A model generated the notes under the pieces. The model was given only the letters and a program-made list of their open reading frames with translations, was not told the origin of the DNA and ran no database searches. From Coptis chinensis (Eukaryota; Streptophyta; Magnoliopsida; Ranunculales; Ranunculaceae): 64,000 nucleotides of DNA. The stretch spans positions 67,135,501 through 67,199,500 of the forward strand of contig CM027381.1 of assembly GCA_015680905.1 (NCBI GenBank), given 5' to 3'. Both the position numbers and the translations under genes were made by a program. Of the stretch, positions 34,640 to 45,353 are shown in pieces (the first letter of the stretch is position 1; each line of letters begins with the position of its first letter).

Positions 34640-35395
34640 AAGTGGAGAGGGCAGTGCAACTCATCTTGATTTTGATAATGACGAATTGACTGAAGTATTA
34701 GGAGAGGACAAAAGGAATAGGACTCGTGGAATCAGCTCTAACCTCTCTAAGAAGCAATTAAAACATACAAGTATTGCGAAGGTGATGTTAGCACAAGCAA
34801 GGTCTTCATCAAATTCTGAATTTAAGGGTGAAATGAGTGAGATGAAGTCCTCCATAGCTAGAGTTGAGGGTGTGTTGATGGTGGGTTTGCCTTAAATATA
34901 AAAATTATTGCTTTCATCACATATATAAATCTTAGTTTTGTCATTCATTTTGTTAGGATATGCTTAAGCTTGTAACCAACAATGGAATGTTGAATAGTTA
35001 ACCGCTGCGTGGGGATACAACACCCGGAACCGATGTTGGTTCCAACTCAGTTCGCCGTTCGTCTCAACATAATTTAATGAATATGTTTGAATCTGTGAAC
35101 CCTCCTGTGAAGCCTCCTGCGAACCCTCTTGCTGAAACGTTGAGTCCACCTTTTAAGGTTACCCTATTAGGTAAAGATGGTGTTCCGGTTGCTAGGGGAT
35201 ATGTTATGACAACCACCGCTAATATTTGCCATGGCAGAGTCATCCTTGGAGGGGAGAAAAAAAAATCTACATCCAGGAAGTCTTGGTTCCTAATGCTCCT
35301 ATTTATGATGGACCTCAATTTGGGTGCTCGGACCTTAGTGCTTTTGTTGAAGGGGGGCCTTTGATTTGGCTTGAATCAAGATTGCAGTATGAGTA
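34640..35395 (+). pseudogene. Second CACTA ORF remnant (TNP1/TNPA-like)
   Basis: Follows the transposase in the order usual for CACTA elements. Contains a basic/acidic region (TEVLGEDKRNRTRGISSNLS), a short helical stretch (EMSEMKSSIARVEGVLM), and VTLLGKDGVPVARGYVMTT leading to ICHGRVILG. This resembles the C-terminal domain of En/Spm-type second proteins, which bind subterminal motifs. In a shifted frame VLVPNAPIYDGPQFGCSDLS continues the homology to about 35,395. Broken, no start assigned. Confidence 0.6.
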
Positions 35396-35689
35396 ATCTA
35401 TTGTGTGGGATATGCAAACTTCATCTATTTTGGTTTTTTGAGTATGTTTTTTGTAAGTAATGGTATGAGCCTTTTGCAAGATGTAAGAATGACATAACGA
35501 ATTTGTGCACTATAACTTGTTATGATGGTATAATGGCTAGATGGTTTATAAGAATGTTTATTGTCTGAATGTTATATTATGAAAGGTTTTTTGTTTTTTG
35601 CAGGTTGAAGAGATAACAACCCCGTTTTTAACTCTGCCAGTGCAAAGTAATGAAAGTCTTTGCGCTGCTGGTCCTAAGCCCAGATAAAG

Positions 35690-36300
35690 GAGGAGGGAGA
35701 ATGGTGGACAGTTCTGCGGTTCTGCTCCATTGGTTGATGCACTATTCCATGGTTGCAATTCCATTGTTCTTGCTTACGGCCAGGTATAGTTAGTTGTTGT
35801 TGTTTTTTTTTTTTTTTTGAGTTTGTAGCTTGTGTTGTTTATTAATTTGTATGATATTAAAATGTTGTTTTGTGTTTGGGTGTCTGGATTAGACTGGTTC
35901 TAGAAAGACTTACACTATGGGAACCAATTATACGGGAGAGGCGTAGTGGAGGGATTATTCCAAAAGTGATAGAGACTATATTTTCGAGGATTGGAGATAT
36001 GAAAGACAATGTTGAGTTTCTAATCAGAGTGGCATTCATTGAGGTAAACCATTTGCACTTTCTCTTTATAGCGAGCTGGTTTGATATTTGAAATATAACT
36101 TTTGAAGGTGTGTTGTTGACTGTGTTTTTCGTAGCTGAATTTTTGTTTTTATTCGTTTTTGTGCTAAAGATTTTTAAAGAAGAAGTATTCGATTTGCTTG
36201 AAGTCTCTGCAACAAAGGCAGCTGCACCTGTCAGAAATCCAATACAAATAAGAGAAACAGAAGTTAAAACAAAGGAGGAGATGGCTGCATATCTATCTAG
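35690..36300 (+). pseudogene. Kinesin-4 (KIN-4C-like) motor fragment, N-terminal exons
   Basis: Three consecutive motor-domain exons with intact splice sites: about 35,690-35,783 (PLVDALFHGCNSIVLAYGQ), 35,893-36,043 (TGSRKTYTMGTNYTGE, then in another frame RSGGIIPKVIETIFSRIGDM) and 36,170-36,300 (IFKEEVFDLLEVSATKAAAP, IQIRETE, TKEEMAAYLSR). The ATP-binding P-loop GQTGSGKT reads GQTGSRKT, a loss of the key glycine, and a frameshift follows TGE. Kinesin-4 proteins are plus-end-directed motors; KIN-4C resembles At5g60930 (recall). Homology stops at YLSR, and a different gene begins within a few bases. The motor resumes at 49,055. Confidence 0.85.
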
Positions 36301-36694
36301 GGAAAACTAAATCCTAATTCCAAATCTAGTTTAAGAAGTAGGAAAAAGCATTTGGGTTTGATTATGGCAGTGGGTTCGAAGGAGGAGGGTAAAAATAATC
36401 ACGACAAGACCGTAACTTTCTTAGGTAAAGGTGGTTCAGGGAAAACTACTTCCGCTGTTCTTGCAGCTCAGGTACAGTTGCCTTGTCCCTTGAATTTAAG
36501 TATCAGAATATCAATTTAGAATATATTTTGTTTTCCCTTTTTTGGTCATTTGGATAGCTAAAAACAGTCTTATTTGTTGAATTAACGGGTTTGTCTTTTT
36601 CTTTCATTATATGATGCCTAGTTTTATGCAAATGCTAGTCTCAAGACGTGTTTAGTAACTCACTCTCAAGACCCAACTGTTGAATATCTCATGG
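36301..36694 (+). pseudogene. GET3/ArsA-like P-loop ATPase fragment, first exons
   Basis: An open, serine/arginine-rich stretch like a plastid transit peptide (LNPNSKSSLRSRKKHLG) leads to MAVGSKEEGKNNHDK and the deviant Walker A motif FLGKGGSGKTTSAVLAAQ. This exon ends at 36,471 (CAG|GTACAG). The next exon, 36,622-36,694, gives FYANASLKTCLVTHSQDPTV and ends YLMG. The P-loop type GKGGxGKTT is that of the ArsA/GET3 superfamily; the closest protein I recall is chloroplast At1g26090. No start codon upstream of the transit-like region: the fragment is fused directly to kinesin exon sequence. Later parts appear at 48.5-49.05 kb. Confidence 0.8.
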
Positions 36695-37448
36695 GTTGTT
36701 AAAAAGTTGATTGGATTCATTCTCTACATGCACCAACAAATCCCTTCATATGTTTCTTTCTTTCTTTCTTTCCAAAAATACCCTTACCATACTTTCTCAT
36801 TACACTCATTCTTCTTGTAGCATTTTGCAGGATCTAAGTGATGAGTTTGATGCACTGTAGATAGAGTGAAAAGATTTGGTATGTTTTAGATGATGAACAT
36901 TATTTTTTGCTTTTTTCACTGTATCTTTTGGCCTTCCTAAGAAGTGTAATGTTTAGGAATTTATTTCCACACAATCAAGGTGAAGGCTTCTTCTCGGAGA
37001 AACCAGATTGGGAGAATGAGAGAAGTGAAACAGGGGTTAAAGAGAATGGAGAAGTTAATGAATACATTAGCTAGTCTTAAGGCATCTATCCAACTGATGC
37101 TGAATGAGAGTCATAATATCGAGGGAGTCATGTTGGTTCTTGGATCAAGTCCTATCCGTCCTCAGCAAGTTTACGAGATGTTATTCTCACATGGAAGCTT
37201 TGTTGCAGAACATACAATCGACTACAATAAAAAAGCAAAGCTGCAGAGACTCTTTCACGGAAGGTTCTTTCTAATATTGGATTTTAAGTTGCTAGGAGAG
37301 TAACTCTATTTATTCTGTGTCTAAAATTTGATGTTATTATGTGCTCAGGCTATTCGAGCATTGGTTTCAGATGGTGCAGGATCTGTTTCCTATGCAGGTG
37401 ACTTATCTATTTGTTTATTAGCACAGTGCTGATTTCTACTACATTGAA
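36695..37448 (+). other. Unidentified coding-like segment between host-gene fragments
   Basis: An open stretch at 36,980-37,303 encodes a helical, basic-then-hydrophobic sequence (MREVKQGLKRMEKLMNTLAS, SLKASIQLMLNESHNIEGVM). Its composition looks like real protein, but I do not recognise the family. A second short exon-like piece, AIRALVSDGAGSVSYAG, is bounded by CTCAG (37,349) and a donor GTGACT (37,399). These may be further exons of the fused ATPase gene or a third captured gene. Confidence 0.4.
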
Positions 37449-37453
37449 GTTAC

Positions 37454-37889
37454 TGTTGGGATATTTGGCCTTTACAAAGCCAATGAACATTTATTGTTTA
37501 TACATGATGACGTTAAATTAAATACACCGATCTTATTATTATGCATATGGGTGAATTAATATCATATGATGAAACCATAAGTTCCATAGGTAGTAGAATT
37601 AGAACAATCAAGCATATGAACAGTCACGTGCGGGAGATTTGATTGTATCTATTTACCTAGAATATTCATAGTTAGGGGTGAAGTCGGACACTTCACTTAT
37701 AAGACTGCAATATACATAACTGCTATATGATAGGATGATGATATCTTAATCATTTGAGTATGACTCTAAGTTTGTATATTGGTGTAGTTACATGACTGAC
37801 ACTGAGGGGATCAAAGTGAGAACACACTATAAATTTGCTGTTAAGGTTAGTGTGCAAATCTCACTCTACCAATTAATCCCTACCAATCT
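37454..37889 (+). repeat. Copia 5' LTR, truncated
   Basis: Matches the first ~436 bp of the 3' LTR (46,886 onward) and then departs abruptly after ACCAATTAATCCCTA. The remaining ~830 bp of LTR is missing here. Confidence 0.9.
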
Positions 37890-39650
37890 GTATGTTGTAA
37901 TTAATAAAGGTGTTTTTTTTAAGTATTGATACATACTATAAAAGAAAAGAGGGTGACATATATCACATACTGGATAGTGCATGCAATATTAGTAATATAT
38001 GATTGCTTCCGCTGGGTATTATTATTTTCATGTGATTCAGTTATGTAATAAAACTTTATTTTTATTATTGTTAAAGTGGTACTGTAGTTGGAATCTAGAG
38101 GATCAAAAATTTGATTTCGGTTGATGTAAAGCATATCATATCACATGCCAATTTACTTGTTGATGTAAAGCATATCATATGCACTAAAGGACAAAACTAC
38201 TATTAACTAAAAGACAGATACCATTGTTTCATATAGTTAGTTTTGGGCCGTCAGCAATAGTAAAGGATATGCCTAGTCTTGTTTTGTCCTGTTATAACAC
38301 ATGATATCTTTGCACGAAATACAAGGATGATGTATAAGGGCTTGACACATGGCATGCAATGTTTCTTTTCTAGCACATGCATACAAAGTGTACTAGTTAT
38401 TAGTAAAGGAATAAAGCAATAGTAAGTAATTACGTTTGTGTTTGTGTGGGAGAATTGACATGTAATAGTACTGACAAAGACCTCTTTTAAACTTTAAGCA
38501 AAAAGTTTTCATGCTCTATTTCACATGCATACAAAGTGTACTTATTCTTAGTAAAGGAAAAAACACAAGGAAGGAAACAATGATTAGTTAGTAGACTATT
38601 TGGTCAACACACTTTTATCTACTAACACATGCAAGAGATGCTTGTAAAGGCTTCTAAGGTTTGTACAGTAAACATGACTAACGTTTTTTTTTTTGTTATT
38701 GAGATAACTGAATATGTTTTTATCAATATATTAACGGTAAAGTAACAGTTGAAAATCATGTGCTATGGTATACTGTTATTAGCAATTTGAAGGTACATAA
38801 TTTGCATGCTAATTAATCTGATGTTTCGGTTATATGCATACATGACCTGTACCAGAGAATTTCAACATGTATATAATACAAGCGGTTAGCTTATCTACTA
38901 TTGATTTAGTATCACAATGATATATTTACGCTTATTTATTATTGGCATGAGATGGATGGCCTATTAAATAGGTAGTATATCATTGCTAATTAATTAGTGA
39001 CATATATATAATGTTACATTCATATTAAGAGTTGTTGATATATGTTAATCATTTATTGTTAATACCCTCGGTGTATATAAAGCAAGTGGTAAAGGTATTT
39101 AATTTACAAATTGAATCCCTTGCTACACCGTTATTAATTCAATAGGAATTATATTTTTAGATGTGATTAATATGATCCCTACGAATAAATTAATTTCATG
39201 CTAAAATATTTTTGTCTATTGTCTATTCTTAAGAAGAAAAATTCATATATGGCTATTGAGAGTGTTTTCCCTTACGGATTTATTATCTCGTGGTTACATT
39301 AATGAATTATGATGATGGTACACTTGGCTGAAATATAGTTGACAGCCCTACGGTTTGTGCAATTATGTTTTAGTAGCAAAATGAATAATAATTAAAATCA
39401 TATTACATGTATGTAAAATTGATGGGTCTAGTAGAACTCGCCTGATTAAGTTGAATAATGTTGATGCCGTACGGATAAGAAATTATTCATAAGTATTAGG
39501 TTTCTATTACTTATATTTGTCTTATTGATACAATATGGAGGGTGTTGTATTTTTATTATATAAGCGGGTAATTGGTTTATTAAATTCCCAAAACCAATAT
39601 TAAATGCATTATAATAATTTTTATGTATATGTAAATGTTCCAGATATGTC
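37890..39650. other. Unexplained AT-rich insert or replacement in the copia 5' region
   Basis: About 1.75 kb between the point where LTR homology ends and the zinc knuckle. No ORF of note and no similarity that I could see to the 3' LTR or to any other element in the window. It occupies the place of the rest of the LTR, the primer site and most of gag. Confidence 0.5.
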
Positions 39651-40471
39651 TCAATCTCTTAGCATCTGTCTTGACTACTGAAAGTTGGGCTAAAACAAAG
39701 GGTAATTGTTACCATTGTGAAAAGCTTGGTCATTGGAAGCGGAACTGTAGGGAGTATCTGTTTTTTGACACAAATAGATAAAGAATATATTAATCCTTTA
39801 TTCTTGAAACCAATTTGTTGGTTTTTCCTTATGACACCTGGTGTGTAGACTCAGGGCCACTAACCACGTTTGTAATATGTTACACGGGTTTCAGAAAAAA
39901 AAATGTTGAATGAAGGAAAGGTGTACTTAACACTAGGTACAGAGGCAAAAGTTGTCGCAGTATCAATTTATTGTTTAGCATTAGGTGAGAAAGTGTTGGT
40001 TTTAGAAGACTGTTACTATGTTTTAGAGATAAGGAGAAATTTGGTTTCTATTTCTGCACTTAATAAGTCAGGATATTCCATTTCGTTTGATTCAAAAGTT
40101 GTAATCAAACTAAATGGAAAGTTTATTGACTCTGGTACTTTAGTAAATGGTCTCTATATACTTTCTCTTATGCTAGAAATAATTAAATGATACTGTTATT
40201 GGTAATTCATCAAAGGTCTTGCCTCAAAAGAGGAAGTCAACTTCTTTTAATCCAACGTACTTATGGCATTTAAGACTTGGCCATATCAATCGAAACAGGA
40301 TTGATAGGTTGGTGAAAGATGGAGTTTTAAGTTCACTCTCTTTAGAACCTTTCCCAACTTGTGAGTCTTGCTTAGAAAGAAAGATGACTAAGAGTTCCTT
40401 TAAAGCTAAAGGGTAAAGAGCCACAGAGTTATTGGAGTTAGTACATACCGATGTATGTGGACCCATTAATG
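39651..40471 (+). pseudogene. Copia gag zinc knuckle, GAG-pre-integrase and integrase start
   Basis: Zinc knuckle CYHCEKLGHWKRNC at about 39,708-39,749. The pro-like stretch (WCVDSGPLTTFVIC, the Asp-Ser-Gly region) reads around 39,840. NLVSISALNKSGYSISFDS and YLWHLRLGHINRNRIDRLVK with TCESCLERKMTKSSF give the pre-integrase HHCC zinc domain. ELLELVHTDVCGPIN starts the integrase core, where the CACTA element interrupts. TGA and TAA codons occur between blocks (40,188; 40,414). Confidence 0.85.
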
Positions 40472-41404
40472 CACTACTAAAAAAAAAACTTGTGATGACG
40501 GCTTTTAGCCGTCATGAAATAGGTTTAATGACATTTTTTCATTTTAAAAACAACCGTCATTACAGAGCCCGTCATAAAAGTTAACAAAAAACGTCATAAA
40601 TTTGATGACGGTTCTGGAAAAGCTGACATCAAAGCTCGAATTTAATATGACAAAAATTCATTTATAAACATCATAACTGGATCCTATTGCATGACATGTT
40701 TTACTTAACCGTCATAGTTTATTAGAAAAAGCGTCAAGAACTAAACCTTCGTTTATGACTGTTTTTATTTAAGCGTCACCCTGATAAACAAAAGCGTCAA
40801 GAAATTAACACTAAAAACTGTCAAGAATTGATATGTAGCACGATAGTTCTTTGGAAGTTGTCATAAGTCCTTCTTTTTTTCTTTTATTTATTTATTTTTT
40901 TCCCCTGTAAATCTGAAAATAAATTCCTGTAAATTTGAAATTCTTGTAAACCAATACATTCAGACACCTGACAATTGAAGTCCATTACGGAAACAAGAAT
41001 CATACTTTTATTACCAACATAAATCATTCCAAGAATTGAACTTGTTCATATTACATGATTTATTCAGGGATAAAAAAATTAAATAACTCAAGCACTTCCA
41101 TAAAATACACAAGCACACCATCAATCACATTCAAAAATAAAACATTCATTCCATCACTCGAAATTATCAAGTCACTTGTGAACATCATGTACTTCCATTT
41201 TCCAAACAAAAAGTACAATACAAAAAGTATATTACATTATGCTTACAACTAGCTAGAAAAAAGTCTTCTTATTAGAAAGTGTCCAAGTGGCAATATCGAC
41301 CACCTCCATCCTTCAAGGTCAGCAACAAACAAATACCACATGCATTATTACCTGTTTCATTTAACAAAAGAGTTTAGATAGATTTCTACCTTTTAAAATG
41401 TAAT

Positions 41405-41406
<2 letters not shown>

Positions 41407-41447
<41 letters not shown>
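41407..41447. repeat. (TA)n microsatellite inside the CACTA element
   Basis: About 40 bases of uninterrupted alternating TA. Confidence 0.95.
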
Positions 41448-41988
41448 CAATAGTTTCACTTATACTAATTAAAACTCAGTAACATAGTTTCTAGTCTACC
41501 AAATTAGTAACATAGCAAGAAGGTAACCATGCCACTAGGATATCAAAGAAGCTATAGGCCATTACTGTTTGACAACACAACACTAATACACAGTAAAGCA
41601 CCTATGGGAGCCTCTTTAGCCCTAGAAGCTATATGAACAAAAATAAGGTGACATATATACAACTAAACAGGTACTGCCTCTACCTTATAGTATATAGCCT
41701 GGTGTCCTATGACATTACAACTGGCTTACATTATAACAGATTAGAGTGGCATAAGTTCCAACTTCCAACCTTGGTTAAAGTATCAATGTAGAAAACGAAA
41801 CGAAGAAATAAAGCAAAACCGTAAGGTTCAACTCAATAAAAGAATGCACTAACAAACCATCGGTACTACTAACAGTAAAACAATCCTAAACTACTTTTTT
41901 TTTCCTATTCTTCTATTTTCCAAAATATAGAGTTACACAGTTAACCACCACATCAGTTTTCCTCTATCAAATTCAAAGACAACAAAGA

Positions 41989-42104
41989 TTAAATAATGTT
42001 GACTTGTAAAGTGTATTCTACTGGGAAATTGGTAGTGGGACCCCAGTATTTCATAGCAGCTAGATCAGAAGCCCTTGTTGCTTTATCTTCCTTGTTATAT
42101 CCAC
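41989..42104 (-). pseudogene. Captured AP2-domain exon (AINTEGUMENTA/AP2-like)
   Basis: After a canonical acceptor (TATATTTCAG) the minus strand reads [20 protein letters not shown] followed by GPTTNFPV. This is the second half of an AP2 domain of the ANT/PLETHORA/AP2 class, where the family has [20 protein letters not shown]. The start of the exon at the glycine after the tiny VYLG exon matches the known intron position of this family. The frame runs to TAA at 41,989 without the second AP2 repeat. A short upstream exon-like piece at about 42,566-42,610 (FWRRRCARSAKGQ, between CTGCAG and GTAAGA) may be the preceding AP2 exon. It lies inside the CACTA element. Confidence 0.75.
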
Positions 42105-42659
42105 CTGAAATATACAACAGAAATAAGTATCCAACTCATATCCAAATCCAACTCATATCACGCTAATAAACTTCTACGCTGATTACTAACTAAGAAACTA
42201 GCTTTTAAAGTTCCTATGGTTCCAAACCATAATTCTATAATGGTACAAAATACCCAAGATTCATACTTCATACAATTTCAAATCCTAGTAGAGTAGCTTT
42301 ATAGTTCTAGAAATAACAGGCCACCCTTGTAAGGTCTCATCACATTGCAGCAGTAACAAGGAAAAGCATACTCAATTTACACTTTGGGTAGTTAAAAACA
42401 ATATGACATAATCCATTCTTAATAATAAAGGTGATAAGGCCTCTGACTAAACATTAGCCAAGTGAATCACAACTGTGCATAACAGTCAACTCCAGAAGTG
42501 CAAGGCCACAACGGCTTATGCGCAACCACAAATAACTGTACATTAAGTAGGAAGCGTTCTTACCTTGTCCTTTTGCAGATCTAGCACATCTTCTTCTCCA
42601 AAATTCTGCAGAAAACCCATTATTTTGAGACTTTTTCCTTACTGGACTTATACCAAAAG

Positions 42660-43500
42660 GATTTCCAAGTCTTTTGGTGTACCTTTGAACATTCATAACA
42701 GGTAGCACAGTGACTTCAAGGAACAAAAAAAACTGTTGCGTTGAGCGTCATAGCAAATGACACAAATCTTCCTCTCATACAAGTACTCAGAAGAGCTACA
42801 CTTTCCTAACTCTGCATCTTCATTTGTTCCATGGGTAAATTTTATTGATTTTTCTGGCTTTAAAGTGTAAGCCTTAGTTGCGCCATCTGAGGTTCTCTGT
42901 CCTTCACAGTCTCCAAGGTATTTCAAGACCAATAATACAACAAGCACATTAAAGCCCTACATGGAGAAAGACATGTTTTTAGCTTTGGTGGTGTCAATAA
43001 CATTCATCGCAATAATGATGCTTCTAGGATTCTTATCACCAACACGGATGTAGTAAGTATCATGTTCCTCTACATACTCAGCTTGTCCATTACCTTAGAA
43101 ATAAAAATAAAAAAGTAAAACAAGTTATGATTTCAATTTGCAGCCAAATGCCAAGCAAGGCCAACGTAATTTGAGGTGTACATTTTGTCAACAACTAGTT
43201 CTTTGTGGAGGCATCACCACCCATTTAATGAGACGAATAAAGTATTTGTAGATCTTACCATAAGTTAGACTGTTGAAACCAGGGACTTCAGGGGAATTAT
43301 TGGGATTTGAAGGCCGCAGCGTTACAAAATTATGTTCTCCTATATATGAATGAAAATCATATAGTTAATTAAGTGCATAACAAAAAAGAAGTACGAAGCA
43401 TGACATTCAACACCGTCTTTTACCAAAGCAAATGAGAGATCTTTGTATTCATTAACGTGTGCTTACCATGCCACATGGATGTTTGACCCTTTATTCAACC
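42660..43500 (-). pseudogene. Captured RING-HC E3 ligase gene fragment (APD-like)
   Basis: Exon-like pieces in minus-strand order: DQELTLWLNKGSNIHVAW (ending at a GTAAGC donor near 43,465); VTLRPSNPNNSPEVPGF (43,260-43,340, donor GTAAG); GNGQAEYVEEHDTYYIRVGD (about 43,098-42,960); and a membrane-like LVVLLVLKYLGDCEG followed by EDAELGKCSSSEYLYERKIC and VICYDAQRN. In a shifted frame FFVP-stop-SHCATCYEC continues the RING. The pattern CxxC...CxHxxCxxC is a RING-HC finger, and the context resembles plant APD1-4 membrane E3 ligases (recall). A poly-T length change and a TGA in place of the third Cys disable it. All are inside the CACTA element. Confidence 0.65.
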
Positions 43501-44336
43501 ACAGTGTAAGTTCCTGATCAGCCAAAAAGAATATACTCTCCATTGTTATGATTTTTAAACACTGTAATTATAAAGAAACAAGAATGAGCAGTATATTACT
43601 CACCGACGATTAGTCCTAATAAGTAAACTCAATTTTTAGCTTCTTAGAAAATCCATACAGAATTCACAAGTCCTAGCCCAAAACCAAAATCAAACTTTAA
43701 TTCATTTCCAGAAACTAAATTATTATAAACAATTGAAACAAATTTAAGCAACCTGAAATCTAAAGGAATACAAATTAAAGAAAAAAAATACCCAGCTTGA
43801 AAAAATTGAAGATTAAGTTTTTTTTCTCTAGTGGTAAAATTAATTAAGAGAATCAATGTGTAAAATAAAACCATACCAAAGAGAACAAAAATTAATGAAG
43901 TCTGAATAAGATAACCAACCTTGAAAATCAAAGCTTTTTCGGATGTGGAGGAGTAAGCATAAAAAAACTGACTTTTTTCGAAATGGGTTATCATAAGAAA
44001 GAGAGGGCAGATTAATCACAAGGGCTTTCATGGCTATCGTCCAATTAAATTAGTAGCATCTTGAAGTTGTGCCCATCTCCTTCTTCTTCAGGGGTTTGCC
44101 TTGATTACCACTAGAGCGAATTTTCAAGACTTACTTAAATCATTTCTAGAGTTTGTTCAAACTTTGTTTCTAGATTTACGTGTTCTAATCGGGCGGTCCG
44201 GTTTAGTAATGGGAACTGGAAAGGAGGGTAAAGAATAGAGGAGGTAGTTGGGAGAGATGGGAACTGAGTTTTGAGTTGTTATTTATTCGAGAGAAGAAGA
44301 CACGGTCCCTTACATTGTAATTTCTTGCATTCAAAA

Positions 44337-44528
44337 CACATTGACGCTATCTTGCCATCACAATATTTCTTATAATTCCTCAAAATTTAATCCGAGTTAT
44401 TATCAAATTATTGGTGATGGCTTTAGCAATTTAGTGACGCCAAAATGGTGTCACAACAGTCTTGATGCCAATTTGGCGTTATTAATGAGAAAAACCCAGT
44501 GTCACAAAAAAGCTATTATGGTGTAGTG
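44337..44528. mobile_element. CACTA-like MITE end nested in the larger CACTA element
   Basis: Ends ATTATGGTGTAGTG at 44,515-44,528, the same terminus type as at 17,149 and 53,190, with internal GTGTCACAA/TGGCGTT words. A matching left end was not found, so its extent is approximate. Confidence 0.35.
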
Positions 44529-44965
44529 TAAAGAACTTCGGTTCAATAGGTAACCATAGACTCACTGTGCGGCGTTAAGGGAGGATGGAGAAGGGTCTGG
44601 TCAGTGGAGAAGAAAGGTTTTGGGGTTTTCTATGTCTCGTAAGTTTTAATTTTCTCAACTAAATCTATCTACCGAAAATACCCTTTTAGGATTTGTAGAA
44701 GGCGTGGAAATAATAATGTAACCGTAGATGCTAATAGAATCTAATGGTATGGATTTGGAGTGAGATTGGAGTCTAAATAAGTGGAGTCCACCTGACGGGT
44801 ACCATACCCTAATTGAATGCCATTTTTATTTGTTAAGTTGTTGACGGTTTAAGTGAAAGCGAAAATGGTCCAACCCAGCTGGTGCCCAAAAAATTGTGAG
44901 AAGGTTCATGGTTTATTCTATTGCTAATTTGACTGTTTTAGAAACACCATCATATTTCTATTTTC

Positions 44966-45272
44966 TTGATGTTTGTGTCATACACTACATAATGTTGCAA
45001 CAGCCGTCATAAAATTATTATATTTTTTGGCGCTTGTATCATACACAACATAATGTTGCAACAGCCGTCATAAATTTATTATATTTTTTTGACGCTTGTG
45101 TCATACATGACATAATGTTGCAACAGCCGTCATAAATTTATTATATTTTCTTGATGCTTGTATCATACACGACATAATGTTGCAATAACCGTCATAAATT
45201 TATTATATTTTCTTGACGTTTGTGTCATACATGACATAATGTTGCAATACCCGTCATAAAAATATTACTAAA
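44966..45272. repeat. Five-copy ~62-bp subterminal tandem repeat of the CACTA element
   Basis: The unit contains GTGTCATACA, CATAATGTTGCAA and CCGTCATAAATTTATTATAT, repeated at about 44,971, 45,032, 45,094, 45,156 and 45,218. Each copy has one CCGTCAT motif, the likely transposase-binding word, so the array multiplies subterminal sites at this end. Confidence 0.9.
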
Positions 45273-45353
45273 ACACCTATCTTGACGGTTTTTAACAAAG
45301 TCGTCAAGATAGATAAAAAACAAGCGTCATAATATGTCATTTTTTTAGTAGTG

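Larger units (their letters stand above)
40472..45353. mobile_element. Non-autonomous CACTA element carrying host-gene fragments (Pack-CACTA type)
   Basis: Ends are CACTACTAAAAAAA and its inverse TTTTTTTAGTAGTG, flanked by the 3-bp duplication ATG (40,469-40,471 and 45,354-45,356). Removing the element and one ATG restores the copia integrase frame, GPIN-VKARGN, an independent proof of the boundaries. Both ends carry many CCGTCAT/ATGACGG subterminal motifs. No transposase is present. The interior holds minus-strand exon-like fragments of a RING E3 ligase gene and an AP2 gene, an (AT)n run and a five-copy tandem repeat. Confidence 0.93.

Noticed and set aside
32434-35395. Autonomous CACTA transposon able to mobilise the nearby elements
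   Set aside because: The transposase has several stops and frameshifts, and I could not find its terminal CACTA ends.
43644-44031. 116-aa and 63-aa minus-strand ORFs inside the CACTA element
   Set aside because: Phe/Leu-rich translations of AT-rich DNA with no recognisable exon features; may be intron or leader of the captured gene.
44966-45272. CRISPR-like array of regular repeats
   Set aside because: Copies are directly adjacent with no unique spacers, inside a eukaryotic CACTA element.
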